Positions 42,119-55,073 are shown, numbered from the stretch's first letter. The stretch is 64,000 bases of DNA from Homarus americanus (GCF_018991925.1 NW_024727654.1:366501-430500), one strand, 5' to 3'. Numbers and translations are program-made. Notes: a model not told the origin generated them from the sequence alone.

Positions 42119-43080
42119 AATACCCCAGTCCCTAATCTTATGACTGTTAGATAGCTCAGTCCCTAATCGTGTGACTGTTAGATCGCTCAGTCCCTAATCT
42201 TATGACTTAAATACCCCAGTCCTTAATCTTATGACTGTTAGATAGCTCAGTCCCTAATCGTATGACTTAAATAGCTCAGTCCCTAATCTTATGACAGTTA
42301 GATAGCTCAGTCCCTAATCTTATGACTTAAATAGCTCAGTCCCTAATCTTATGACTCTTAGATAGCTCAGTCCCTAATCATATGACTTAAATACCCCAGT
42401 CCTTAATCTTATGACTGTTAGATAGCTCAGTCCCCAATCTTATGACTGTTAGATAGCTCAGTCCCCAATCGTATGACTTAAATAGCTCAGTCCCTAATCT
42501 TATGATTGTTAGATAGCTCAGTCCCCAATCTTATGACTGTTAGATAGCTCAGTCCCCAATCGTATGACTTAAATAGCTCAGTCCCTAATCTTATGACTGT
42601 TAGATAGCTCAGTCCCCAATCTTATGACTGTTAGATAGCTCAGTCCCCAATCGTATGACTTAAATAGCTCAGTCCCTAATCTTATGACTGTTAGATAGCT
42701 CAGTCCCCAATCTTATGACTGTTAGATAGCTCAGTCCCAATCGTATGACTTAAATAGCTCAGTCCCTAATCTTATGATTGTTAGATAGCTCAGTCCACCA
42801 ATCTTATGACTGTTAGATAGCTCAGTCCCCAATCGTATGACTTAAATAGCTCAGTCCCTAATCTTATGACTGTTAGATAGCTCAGTCCCCAATCTTATGA
42901 CTGTTAGATAGCTCAGTCCCCAATCGTATGACTTAAATAGCTCAGTCCCTAATCTTATGACTGTTAGATAGCTCAGTCCCCAATCTTATGACTGTTAGAT
43001 AGCACAGCCCCCAATCTTATGACTTAAATAGCTCAGTCCCTAATCTTATGACTGTTAGATAGCTCAGTCCCTAACCTTCC
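42119..43080 (+). repeat. 29/31-bp minisatellite with 91-bp higher-order repeat
   Basis: Basic units are TAGCTCAGTCCCTAATCTTA + TGACTGTTAGA (31 bp) and a 29-bp form ending TGACTTAAA with CGTATG in place of CTTATG. From 42392 to 43028 they are ordered 31-31-29 in seven successive 91-bp blocks (block starts 42392, 42483, 42574, 42665, 42755, 42847, 42938). The flanking part 42119-42391 has irregular order. Confidence 0.95.
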
Positions 43081-44769
43081 TCGGTACCGGGAGCCACACC
43101 AGCCACATCAAACGATATTCGGAAACTGACGTAACGTTCTTGTCTCCAGTATTTACGTCTCCCCCTCCATCCCCACCCCCAAATAAAAAGTCGCAGCCTT
43201 CGGCACTATTTTATTTCGCAGTTACAAACGAGGATGTTGACAAAAAGTGCCATTATCACCTCAACAAAGACCCGTTATAGAAGCAGTCACCAATGATTGA
43301 TATAATTGGGTAAGAGCGCACGCAAGCCTCCAGCAGTACGGCGGGATTGGCGGGACACCCACATCTCTCTGATTACCTGGTTTGTGATACCATTTTATTG
43401 GCCATTGGTCAGTCACCACTTCAGTAAATTACCTTTAAACTGGTGTCAGTAAACTACGGAGTGTTTTCAAGGACCCTTATAAATCTTGTTGGTAATCTAT
43501 CAAATGCTGTCAATTATCAGTAAAGTGATATATCAATAAGGTTTAAGCTGTCGTTGACATCAGAGGGCGTTAATAGTGAACCACATGAAGACAAAGCCAT
43601 AAAAACTTCTTCTCTAATTCCTCCTCAAGAAGTGTGTGTGTGGTGTATGACGACACGAATCTGCTTCTCTGATATAACTCATAGATCTTGGTGTTGGTTC
43701 CTTGTTCCTCCTTCTACCAGATGCTACTGTCCTTATTGCTATAATTCACTGAACCAGGTGAAGGTAAGAATACCCTCCTCCTCCTCCTCCAAGATAACCG
43801 CGTCAGTACGATTAAAACTCCTGAGTCTCGGTGAGGACGGTAGCAGCAGGAGGCCTCCGGGCTCCATCAACGCACCAATGGGTTTCTTTGTTTGCAGCTA
43901 CACAATGTCGCCTTATTGCGGTCCTCGAGAACATATGTTTGTTGTGTTCGTATAGACTAAGGTTCTGATCTCCGGAGTTTCTCATGTTTGTACTTAGGTG
44001 TGTCTCTAACTGGTACAAAATAGCTATGACAGCCATAACAACCGTGATATTTTAATGTTACCATAGTTCATAGTTACAGTGAGTTCCGCACACCCCAAGA
44101 CCCATTAAACTCAGTGCAAATACATCATACAGTATTTTCCGGTACAGTACACAAGGAAGCAGTGAGACCGGTACTGCACTCGACCTCCTTCACTTTCCTA
44201 ACTGCAATACTAGGTACCGATTCTCAGCTGGGTGGACTGCGGGTGCTCCAAGTGTAAATTATAGCGACTACCTTTCAGACAGCGCTGTAACCAATCACCC
44301 GAAACAGTCATTACCGTGATCACAAACGTTAAATTGTCGCACGGAACTTTTGGGAAACTTGAACCTTGTACAAGCCAATCTGACGTGCGTGTTGACTATA
44401 CAAAAACAGAGGTGATCAATCTCTTTACTCCCGTGCCGCTAATCCAACCTTAATTACAAGAGCTCGCGTTGCCTGTTTCTTTTAAATCTCTGCCGACTTA
44501 TATATACAAAAAGCTCCATCAAAAGACACGGTTGATGATGGTTTTCGCCCCACAACGTGTAGTAATTTTTTTTTTCTTTGTGGAAAGGGATTGAGGGTTA
44601 CCGAAAAAATATTTACGGTGAATTACGGCAAGGCCAATCACTGGTAATTTACAATATAATTTATGGTCGTACTTTACAGCGGTGACGTGTTAACAAGACG
44701 GTAGCAGACCCGTGGGGGCTAGTAGAGGTAAGACAAGTAGTCCTCCGAGCTGTGTACTGGTATTGTCAA

Positions 44770-44770
<1 letters not shown>
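43081..44770. other. Intergenic, no gene recognised
   Basis: The longest frame, 43554-43955 on the plus strand (133 codons), has two Cys-x-x-Cys pairs but no recognisable domain and crosses a CTC run. I do not call it a gene. A SINE-core relic lies at 44213-44232 on the minus strand. Confidence 0.45.
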
Positions 44771-44831
<61 letters not shown>

Positions 44832-45115
44832 GCCCCCACATACCGTCAACCCCCACACACACACCGGCACCCACACACACACACCCGGCACACACACACA
44901 CCACCAGCCCACACATACCGTCAACCCCCACACACACACCACCAGCCCCACACATACCGTCAACCCCCCACACACACACCACCAGCCCCACACATACCGT
45001 CAACCCACACACACCACCAGCCCCACATACCGTCAATCCCCCCACACACACACACCACCAGCCCACATACCGTCAATCCCCCACACACACACCGGCACAC
45101 ACACACACACACACA
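44771..45115. repeat. (CA)n run and CA-rich minisatellite
   Basis: A 60-base CA run (44771-44830) followed by degenerate units of CACACACACCACCAGCCC and CACATACCGTCAACCC. Confidence 0.93.
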
Positions 45116-45354
45116 CACCAGAGACACTGTTATCAATCCTCTCATTACCACCTCATTACCTTGGAGACTATCACTCCACACCGTAACGTTTGGAAAAGAA
45201 CCGGTACCCATGTGTTAAGAGGAGGATTATAATAAATTACACCACTGATATCCAGGACCAGCTGTCACTATCACAAGTTGTTCACTTCCCCACACACGGT
45301 CAAAATACCCTTGACCTTATCTAAACTGACTTAACGGATCAGTCCAATCACCTC

Positions 45355-46255
45355 ACCAGCCCACACACACACACCATCAGCCCCGCCATCAACCCCCACA
45401 CCCACACACCACCATCCCCACACACCATCACCCAAACACCACCAGCCCCACACACACCAGCCCCACACACACTACCAGCCCCCACACACACACTAACAGT
45501 CCCCTGCATACCATCAGCCCCACCACCAGCCCCCCACACACCACCAGCCCCAACACACACTAGCCCCACACACCAACAATCCCGCATACCATCAGCCCCC
45601 ACACTATCAGCCCCCACACACACCATCAGCCCCCATCATCAGCACCCACACACCATCAGCCCCCCACACATACACCACCAGCCCCACACACCGCCAGCCC
45701 CACACCATCAGTCCCCACACACACCACCAGCCCCCACACATACACCACCAGCTCCACACACCATACACACCGCCAGACCCCACATCATCAGCACCCACAC
45801 ATGCACCACCAGCCCCCCACACCACCAGCCCCCACACACCGCCAGCCCCACACACCATCAGTCCCCACACACACCACCAGCCCCCACACATACACCACCA
45901 GCTCCCACACACCATCAGCCCCCACACACCGCCAGCCCCCACACCATCAGCACCCACACACCGCCAGCCCCCATACACCATCAGCCCCCCCACACACACC
46001 ACCAGCCCCCCACACACACCACCAGCCCCCACACCGCCAGCCCCCACACACCATCAGTCCCACACACACACATACACCACCAGCCCCCACACATACACCA
46101 CCAGCCTCACGCCACACACACCAGCAGCCCACACACACATCACCAGCCTCACAGTCCCCACACACACCACCAGCCCCCACACACACCACCAGCCCCCACA
46201 CACCATCAGTCCCTACACATACACCACCAGCCACCCACACAACAACTAGGCCCAC
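45355..46255. repeat. CA-rich minisatellite, ~900 bp
   Basis: Degenerate 17-20-bp units built on CCCACACACCATCAGCCCC and CCACACACACCACCAGCCCC. The His/Pro/Thr and Gly/Val/Cys frames here are repeat artefacts. Confidence 0.93.
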
Positions 46256-46499
46256 ACATACCGCTTCATATGTATGTAAGCTCCCTTTGTTGATCACGCC
46301 TTAAATGGGAATAAATGAAAGGCTTTAAGAACATCTGAAGAGGAGCTATGTATACAGGCTTTAGAGTAGGTCAAGACGCCATGCTCACTCAGTGTCACGT
46401 TCATCATCGTTCTGACATGAATAGGGTGAAATATTGTGAATGTATGTGTGTGTGTGTGTGTGTATGGCGCCTTCTCTTTCTCTTGCCCATCTCTCTTTG

Positions 46500-47240
46500 T
46501 CACACACACTCTCTCTCTCTCTCTCTCTCTTGCCTGTCTGTAACTCTCTTTCTCTTTTGTTTCTCCCCCCCTCCCTTCTCTCTCTCTTTCTTGCTTGTTT
46601 GTATGTTTCTCATTTTACAATCTCTTTTCCTGTTTGTCTCTCTCAATTGTAAATACACCTTTAAAGGCATTACCCTCAAGACAAACTATCTAGAACATAT
46701 TTTCACGGATCATTACTCTTAGCCTAAATGTCCATAACATAAGAAATTACCACTCGCAAAATACCACTACTAATAAACTACGAGTAAGGAAGGGGAGGGG
46801 AGCTGTTTTATTCCTCTTGTGTTGCGTGGTTATTATTGCTGTCTCACCTTAGGGACGTGGTTATACAGGTAGTGTTTGTTTACATACACCACTAAGGAGA
46901 CGTAGAAACTGCCGATACTAAATTCCTCATAAAAGCTTGGTGGTCTAGTCAAGACGACGAAATAGAGGAATCTACAGTGTGTGTGTGTGTATGTGACAAC
47001 CAACAGACAGAGACGTATTGAGAGACAGACGGGGAGAGACAAGGATATGTACAGACAAAGAGGGACGACAGCTAACAGAGAAAGGCAAAGAAATAGAGAG
47101 ACAGAGACGAGGAGATAGGCAATAGAAGAGAGACAAAGGCGTAGAGAGATAAAGAAGAGAGATAGCCAACAAGGGAGAGAGAGAGAGAGAGAGATGATAG
47201 CCGACAGATAGGCAGACAGAGAGACGGGGAAAGGTATGTA
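46500..47240. repeat. Pyrimidine-rich then purine-rich simple sequence
   Basis: CT-rich at 46508-46645 and AGAGACAGA-like purine-rich at 46990-47235. No genes seen. Confidence 0.8.
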
Positions 47241-47589
47241 CCCCAAGAGATGTTGCTACAGACGTTTACCATCAGGTGACCCCGCCACCTGTCGAGAGTA
47301 GATAATATAAACCTCATCTTAAGTACCTAAGAGGGAGCACTGATGCCTAACTAGAGGTGATAAACCTTCTAATCCTTCTATGTCGTGTTGAACCCTACTG
47401 TATCACATGGAACCGTTCTGAATTTTAATGAACCCGCCTTAGAAATCGGTGGGTCAATTTCGCCCACCTTAAAGTAATTTGGGCAAAGGAACAGGACACC
47501 TACAGAGCTGCCACGTATAATTATCTCGGTACGGCCACCAGCTGCCGCCTTAAGTGTTCTGCAAGGTAGCGTGTTGGGTCCACTTTCAT

Positions 47590-48445
47590 TTACTAACGAT
47601 TGATTTGATTTTGCCGCTTACAGCGGCTACTTTATTGTGCACCCACCCTGTGAGCGGTAGCGCAAAAGGATTACATAGTAGTTTACAACGGGTCATAATA
47701 ATTAACCCCCGTTGTCAGGATATTATGGCACTGAATGTTACACAGTATTTCAATTACATTATTTGTTTAGTTCTATACATAAAGGGTAACTTGTTCACAA
47801 ATGCGTGAGTACAGGCGTGTGAGGCAGTATGTCTGGCCTCACACTTTGTTATTCACATTTGCGTGAGAAGTATTCAAGCACATTGTGTATTTGGTTCTAT
47901 ACATGAGAACTGCTATACTGTAGTTACTAAGTGTAAAAAAGTGGATACAATCTTAATATGTCGGCTATCTTGCCATTAGAGATGAGGTGTTGTGGCATTT
48001 CACACACAGTGCGCTTGGACCTGTCCCTAAAAGGTTCTATCTTCACACAGTCGAGGACGTAGTGTTCAAGTGTGTGGCTATATGTATGGCCACACACTTT
48101 ACATTTAGTCTTGTTTACATCTGCTTGAGGAACATACTGCTAAAGGTACTTATATCCTAACCTTAATCTAGCGGTTACAACATTTTATAATCTAGTGATC
48201 TTGTTACTTGCTCCATATACATGTTTCACTTGATACATCTCATCATTGTAAACTATGGATCGACAAGTGCCTGTTTGCACTAGTCTATTTGCGTCAAACT
48301 CATCAATAAGTTCTTTCCTAATTACAGTTTTAAGGGTTCTTTTTGACAGACCCAAATTGTATTCAACGGTGTCTTTGTTAGACGCGAGTTTGGCGAGGGC
48401 ATCAACTCTGTCATGTTTTATGAAGCCTATATCATAGGCTTATGA
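47590..48445 (-). pseudogene. RNase H-type LINE C-terminus and 3' UTR
   Basis: The minus strand reads GFIKHDRVDALAKLASNKDT (the end of an RNase H domain, cf. the DALAK motif), a basic linker, then with two internal stops YVPQADVNKTKCKVCGHTYSHTLEHYVLDC...FRDRSKRTVCEMP, the C-x2-C..H..C knuckle, ending at ~47937. The 3' UTR contains a GTGCACAATAAAGTAG signal near 47630. Same broad family as 25435-25913. It is inactive. Confidence 0.8.
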
Positions 48446-49826
48446 TGCTGCCTTTTACGTCGGTGATATTACCTCACACACAAATGCTAGTCGAGTTAGA
48501 GCTTGGAGCACAACCTGAACACTTCTGCATATTTGGTGGCTCATTATAGATGCATTTAGGGACATAATCAGTGGTTAGTAACAGTTAAACCAGTATTAGT
48601 CCACCGCAACTGCATGATTGCTTGGGCACTGTATTAAAATTGGCCTGTCTCGGTGTGTCTATAAATTTCTGGTTCAACTTTCGACGGTAAATTTGCCGTT
48701 GTAACATATTCACTCCGATGGTTCATCAGCAACACATTAACTTGAAATTATACACATCATTTGAACTTCTGCTTTGTTTTCAAGACGTTGCCAACAAAGG
48801 ACTTCATGTTTTGTGTTTTACATTACCCAGCTCTGAGTAGTGAGTTGCTGTGTGGTCTTATTTTACTTAGTGGTAGAATTCTCATCTGTTCGAAAATCCT
48901 GCACAGTGATGGTGATCATAACCATCACCACTGTCTATCTGTTGCCACACTGTGTTTATTAACATTCATTAAGTAGCTGCCACACCTTGCCATGACCACA
49001 AGATACCCACTTCACGTTCACTGGGATGACCTCCAATGTATCAAGCGGCGCACTACACGTCTCAGCCTCAGACTTTGCTTTGTAAATGATGTTTAAAGTG
49101 TGCTGACAATATCCTTGAGATTTTAATGTGTTTCCTTAATGGTTTAAGTGCTTTGTTTTTTGCATCTTAAGCCTTTATATAAATATGATGATGATAATAC
49201 TGGTAACAACACTACGACTACTGCTTGAAATAATAATAAAGAGAAGAACAACAAGAAGATGAAGAACAACAACAACACCAACAACAAATACTAATAACAG
49301 TGATAATAACAATAATAATGATACTAATAATGACAACGAGAGTAATCATGAGGAACAATGAAGCTACCTCACAAGAATATTATCCTAAACCAAGACAACA
49401 AAAACTAGCCACAGACTGTGTTAACATTCGAACTAGTTTCTCAAAAAAATCCTAAGATAACCACCTCCCCCCTTATCTCCCCCCATTTTTTTAAACTAGA
49501 GATACGAGGACTTACAAACCAAATGAATACCCACAAAAGTACTTAAAAATGATAACTATAGGGACTCGTTAATGAGGCAATGTGGATAGAAATAACGATA
49601 AAAGACTTGAAAATAAAAACCAAACTGTGTTGATAAAATGATACCTGGTTTATTATGGAGGTTTTATTGACACTAAGACGACAAGTGCAGAATCTATTAG
49701 GTGTTTTTTTTTCTCACAAATGTTGAGATGGCTACAGTGACCAACAGGTTATTCTGATAGGCTTACTCGTCAAGTATCCACCATCCCGCCTAGTTCAAAT
49801 ATTCACTGAGGGGAGAGAGAGTGTGT
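48446..49826. other. Intergenic, no gene recognised
   Basis: AT-rich, with an AAC/AAT-rich tract around 49195-49345. Further upstream parts of the LINE may be present just right of 48445, but I cannot read them. Confidence 0.45.
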
Positions 49827-50310
49827 AATAATAATAATAATAATAATAAACGGTTTATTAATAGAGTTGCAGCAGGTGGCTGAAAATATACAAACTTACA
49901 TTTGATTTACACATAATGATATGCGTTGAATACATTTACAGGGCTGTACAGTACATAAATCAGGAGTTGTTTATTATTTTAACAATAGATGGGATGATGC
50001 TGTTCTTACATCTATCAGTGCGGCTCTTATGGGCTGAATTTTGTTGCAGTGGCGGACTGCACGAGGTGGGCGGGGGACTGCCGGAGGCAGGAGGTGGCGA
50101 TGACGAAAATGGTGCAGTAGTCCACTGCCAAACCTTGCTAGTACTTGGTGGTGGAAGTCACTGAGGGATGGCATTTCCAGGGTGAAGAGAGCGTTGTAGT
50201 AGCTAGAGTAGTCTGCGCCGGGCATGATTCTGCAGGCCCTATTCTGTACCTTCTCTAGCCGGCGTTTTTGGGTAGAGTTGAGAGAAGACGGCCAGGCTGC
50301 TATTACTAGT
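49827..50310 (-). pseudogene. LINE RT C-terminal fragment with (TTA)n tail
   Basis: The minus strand reads VIAAWPSSLNSTQKRRLEKVQNRACRIMPGADYSSYYNALFTLEMPSL, the thumb/C-terminal region of Jockey-like RTs (W..L...QK..LE.VQ..A.R). It runs to ~49975, then AATAAA and a TTA run (49849-49827) serving as the 3' tail. The upstream part is missing. Confidence 0.75.
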
Positions 50311-50625
50311 CATTTATACCTATTTCGACCACTAGCTTGTGTGAGACAGTAATAGTCGTGGGAGCTACAGTAGTACTACAGTATTTAATATAAACTGGTA
50401 ACCGCAAGGACAGGCCCCTTACAAGCTGGCGCCATGTGTTAGCTAGCGCCCGTTCCCTGTACACACACACACTTGTACCCACCACCCTTTTGCGGTACTG
50501 CTCACAGGATGAGGTTTGGTATGTTCGATAAAGTGGTTACTGTCTGCGGCAACATTAAATTCGTTCCCAAAGTGTTAGAGCTGAGGTGGATGCGCCCCAG
50601 ACACACACACACCAAACAGCACGAC

Positions 50626-50697
50626 CAACACCAAACAACACGACCAACACCAAACAGCACGACCAACACCAAACAACACGACCAACACCAAACAATA
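50626..50697. repeat. 19-bp minisatellite
   Basis: Four units of ACGACCAACACCAAACARC. Similar sequence resumes at 51967 (ACCAAACAACAAGACCACAAC), after the LINE insertion. Confidence 0.9.
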
Positions 50698-50708
50698 CTC
50701 AACATGAC

Positions 50709-51959
50709 TCTCAACATGGGTTTACAAAGGGAAAATCTTGTCTAACAAATCTGCTGACATTTTTTAGGAAAGTCTTCGAGGTAGTAGATAATGACGAAAA
50801 TTACGATGTTATTTACTTAGACTTTTGCAAAGCATTTGACAGAGTACCGCATCAGAGGCTTCTGAGAAAAATTAAGGCTCATGGCATCGAGGGGAAAGTT
50901 TTAAATTGGATAAAATCATGGCTCACCGATAGAACGCAGAGGGTCAGCGTAGAAGGTGTTAAATCTGAGTGAGGTCGTGTAACCAGTGGGGTTCCCCAGG
51001 GGTCAGTACTAGGCCCACTCTTGTTCATAATCTACATAAACGATCTAGATACTGGGATCATCAGTGACATAAGCAAGTTTGCGTATGACACCAAAATAGG
51101 GCGGCAGATTAATTCAGGGCAGGATGCAAATGAATTACAGGAGGATCTAAATAAACTGCAGGGGTGGTCTGAAAAATGGCAAATGAAATTCAACACCAGC
51201 AAGTGCAGTGTACTTAATAATGGAAGAACAAATACTGTCAAAGTATACAGCCTTAACAACATCAACCTAGAGAAGTCGACTTGTGAGAGAGACCTAGGGG
51301 TACTTGTAAGCCCGGACCTACGGCCTAGAAAACAGTGCGTTAATGTTCGAAATAAGGCAAACAGAGTATTAGGTTTTATATCTAGAAGTGCAAGTAATAA
51401 GAGTGCAGAGGTCTTATTGCAACTATATCTTGCGCTAGTCAGGCCGCACCTCGATTATGCGGTTCAGTTCTGGTGCCCTTATTATAGAATGGATATCAAT
51501 TCACTAGAGTCGGTGCAGCGAAGAATGACGAAAATGATTCCGGGACTTAGAAACCATCCATATCAGGATAGGTTAAAGAAACTTAACTTGCATTCCCTAG
51601 AAAGACGAAGAGTGAGGGGAGATATGATAAAAGTATTCAAGTGGGTGAAAGGAATCAATAAAGGGGATATAGATAAAGTTCTTATAATATCCGAGCAGGA
51701 TAGGACTCGGAACAACGGATTTAAGTTGGATAAGTTTAGGTTTAGGAGGGAGATAGGAAGGAACTGGTTTACAAATAGGGTGGTGGACGAGTGGAACAAG
51801 CTTAGCAACTTTGTAGTAGGTGCTGGAATGCTGGAAAGTTTCAAAAGGAGGCTGGATATATTCATGGATGATAGAGAGTGGTAGTTACTCTCGACAGGAG
51901 CTGCCATGCTGAGGCCAACCGGCCTATTGCAGACTCCTTATTTTCTTATGTTCTTATGT
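50709..51959 (+). mobile_element. CR1/L2-type LINE, 5'-truncated, near-intact RT
   Basis: The frame reads SQHGFTKGKSCLTNLL, motif A DVIYLDFCKAFDRVPHQRLL, a TGA at 50970, GRVTSGVPQGSVLGPLLF (motif B), then 51021-51884 FAYDTKIGR (motif C, normally FADDT), WQMKFNTSKCSVL, RDLGVLVSPDL, LALVRPHLDYAVQFWCPY, LESVQRRMTKMIPGL and the family C-terminus. The 3' UTR ends in TTCTTATGTTCTTATGT, the octamer-type tail typical of CR1/L2 LINEs. AACATGAC at 50701-50708 and 51960-51967 could be the target duplication. The internal stop and the Asp-to-Tyr change in the catalytic motif mean it is inactive. Confidence 0.9.
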
Positions 51960-52193
51960 AACATGACCAAACAACAAGACCACAACAGTAGAGTAGTGAT
52001 TGCTCCAAAGACCTAACCTAACCTAACCATCACCCCATAACACTAACCTTACCTTACCTAACCATTTTTCCATGAGGGACTGTCTGGCCGGTCGAGGTGT
52101 ATCAAGACTTGTACTCGCATCCAAATTAGTCGCACTATATACGGCCAGTTGTTTTCATTAAGCCATATATATATTCACTTTTTAATTTCGTAT

Positions 52194-52310
52194 TAGGGAT
52201 TCGGTACGGTCTCGGATAAGGGATTCGGTTTCGGATAAGAGATTCAGTTTCGGATAAGGGATTCGGTACAGTTTCGAATATGGGATTCGGTTTCGGATAA
52301 GGGATTCTGT
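52194..52310. repeat. ~19-bp GGATTCGGTTTCGGATAAG minisatellite
   Basis: About six degenerate units, some with a GTACAG insertion. Confidence 0.85.
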
Positions 52311-53249
52311 TACAGTTAAAAGATCATTTATTTCCATTTAACTATCGGGCATTCGTAATTTATCGCCCTTCAAGACTACTATTATAAATCTTTCCTCCAT
52401 GTCTCATATATCTCAGTCACCTGCCATACCTCACCTCCCACGACCCGCCTCACAACACATGTACTAATGATTGCTAAAAAACCTACAGCGGGGTTAGATT
52501 AGGTGAGATAAACTAAGGGAAGGGAGGGGATTATTTTACAGGTTCTCGGGTGGGTGTACTCTACCCTCACCTACACACCTCTCTCGTCACCTTCCTTTAC
52601 GGTCCAAATCTAAAGATCTACGCAGCGCATCATTAAACTCGGCAGGTTCGGCAGGTAGGTATACAGACTACACAGGTATGCACAAGAGGCAGGTAGCCGT
52701 GAATAACAAGTCTTCATCTGAATCAAGATAGTGACATGCCCCGTTAACAGCATTAATCACCTTCGACGTAGCGCACCAGGTGTTGGATGATAACACCTTC
52801 AAGAATTCTACGTCCATAATTACCTTGGCAACCTAACCTTAACCTGTCAATTACTATTCCACCCACTCAATAACTTGGCACAGACTCAAACAATAGACTC
52901 TCCAATTTCTGTGAGAGATTTATTATCATAGTCTCTTGTTCAGGGAAGCTGGGGCGTGATACTAATCCAGGAATATTTTACTTATTATTATTATTATTTT
53001 TTTTTTTTTTTTAGAGTTATGGTTATTTTCGGGGGGTGGGAGAGATGGCTGACACACACACACACGGGTGGTAATTTGCTAAGTGAACAACGGACGGGTA
53101 AGACTACACGATATATAAGCATTATTTCTGTAATTCATCTCACGGTGGGTCATGTTTAATACGTCTTTGGAAGGTAAACTCTGCATGAACACAACTGAAG
53201 ATAATGTGATGTCTTAATACCAATAGCGAGTTGTGTGAATGTAGTGCTA

Positions 53250-53515
53250 GTTAGTGAAGGCAGTGCTATTTTGTGTTGGCAGTGCTATTTTGTGGAGGTG
53301 GTGTTATTTTATGAAGGATTGCTATTTTGTGAAGGCAGTGGTATTTTGTGAAGGCAGTGCTATTTTGTGAAGGCAGTGCTATTTTATGATGAAAGCAGTG
53401 CTATTTTATGATGAAGGCAGTGCTAGTCTGTGGTGAGGTAAGCGCTATTTTGTGTTGGAGGGCTATTTTGTGAAGGCGGTGCTATTTTATGATGAAGGCG
53501 GGGCTATTTTATGAC
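53250..53515. repeat. ~19-bp GTGCTATTTTGTGAAGGCA minisatellite
   Basis: About twelve degenerate units with TGATGAAGGC variants. Confidence 0.88.
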
Positions 53516-54408
53516 GGAATCATTGGTTTTTAACGACCACTTAGGAGTAACTTGAAGAACAGGTAGGTGGATATACCTACTGCCAATCTGTGTGTACAGG
53601 TAAAGTAGTTGAGGTGTAACGCTAGTGGGTGTATCAGAGATGGAAACAAAGTAAAGGAAAGAAGGAATAAAAAAAAATTAAAAAGGAAAATTAAAGCCAA
53701 GAAAAAAAAGTAAAAAGGAAAAGAAAAAAGGCAAAATAAGTAAAAAAGAAAATTAGGAAAAATAGAGAAAAGTAAAAAAAAAGTAAATAAGAAAAAACAA
53801 AAAGCAATACTAAAGCCCTATACCCCCCAACCTGCACCTGTCTCGTCAGCACATCACTACACATCTTTGCACTCAACCCACCTTCCACCTTACCCCCGTC
53901 AGGAGCCTGTTTTACCTATCAGCATTCCTTTAACTAGGTATATAAATCCTGAAGAAGAAGATGATGGTGAAGAGGAAGACGATGGTGAAAAGGAAGAAGA
54001 ATTTGATGATAAAATACCATGATGGAGAGAAGGAAGAAGAAGAAATTAAAAAACGAGAAGAAAAAATCCCAAGAAAACACAACCTAACATCATGTAATTA
54101 CAGAGACTATTAATTTTACCCCCTCCTCCCCCCCAACAGCCTTATCGGTGGACCGACATTGACAGTAATTATATATATATGAACAACCTAACAAGCTCGT
54201 CGAATGTTGAAATCACCTCATACTGGTTTTATAAGAGGCATCAGGAGGGTAGAATATTACAAAGTTAAATATATTTAGTCTTTGAATTTTAAATATTCGC
54301 ACAAAGGTCATAGAAGGTTATGAAAGTTAAAAATAACCTAAGTTAACATAGATTATATTTAACTTTAAACCTAGCCTCGCCTAACTTAACTTAACCTAAT
54401 CTAACCTA

Positions 54409-54642
54409 CACTGTACAAAATTACCGTGAATATTACAGTGGTTCACTGTAAAAACGTACGGTTGGCCACCGTATCTGTTTTACGGTGATTTTCTGTTCCG
54501 CGTTTTATAGTGACACCTTCGTCGTTTGCTATGATATTTATGGACGCCGTAATTTATGACACTGTAAATTTTATGGTGGAATCCTGGCAGCCCAGTTGCC
54601 AGTGTTCCATCGTAAAATTTAGGGTAAATTTTTAACAGTTTT
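54409..54642. mobile_element. Small MITE rich in TTTACGGT-type palindromes
   Basis: The left end ACTGTACAAAATTACCGTGA mirrors the right end GGGTAAATTTTTAACAGT imperfectly. The interior alternates CACTGTAAA and TTTACGGTG/TTTATGGTG words. No coding sequence. Confidence 0.5.
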
Positions 54643-54754
54643 ATAAACTAACCTATACAAAATGGACCCATTATATTACGATGGCGCCAAGCTCTGAACA
54701 CCACTCCAATCCCCCATCTTCCCGTCGTTAAATAAGTCAGCCAATTATATCCTG

Positions 54755-54756
<2 letters not shown>

Positions 54757-54805
<49 letters not shown>
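54757..54805. repeat. (CA)n microsatellite
   Basis: 49 bases of CA. Further CA (55077-55104) and CTA (54973-55004) runs follow. Confidence 0.97.
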
Positions 54806-54807
<2 letters not shown>

Positions 54808-54971
54808 TGTACGTAAGATTTGAGGGTTCTGGGTTTAGCTGGTTTGACTGCTCCTCACCCTAAAAAACACGACTTGCCGCCAGCCAATCCAAACCGTGTT
54901 GGTTTGCCTCACTGTGCTAAGTTCCATCTTGTCTCCTCAGTACGTAGAGAATGTGACGACGATGCTGACCA

Positions 54972-55006
<35 letters not shown>

Positions 55007-55073
55007 TGTTATGAGAGAGAGAGAGAGAGTGACCGTATAACACGAAATGACAAGTGTCTTCTTAAACAAAGGT

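Larger units (their letters stand above)
51968..54408. other. Intergenic with minisatellites, no gene
   Basis: CCTAA runs near 52013-52030, two minisatellites (listed separately), an A-rich tract (53640-53815) and a GAAGAAGA tract (53950-54065). Confidence 0.5.

Noticed and set aside
42119..43080. CRISPR-like array of regularly spaced repeats
   Set aside because: The units are contiguous variants of one another, without unique spacers, in a eukaryotic context: a minisatellite.
43554..43955. 133-codon plus frame with Cys pairs
   Set aside because: No recognisable domain, it crosses a CTC microsatellite, and there are no splice or neighbour clues. Kept as unassigned.
45607..46304. Long His/Pro/Thr and Gly/Val frames on both strands
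   Set aside because: Both arise from the CA-rich minisatellite.
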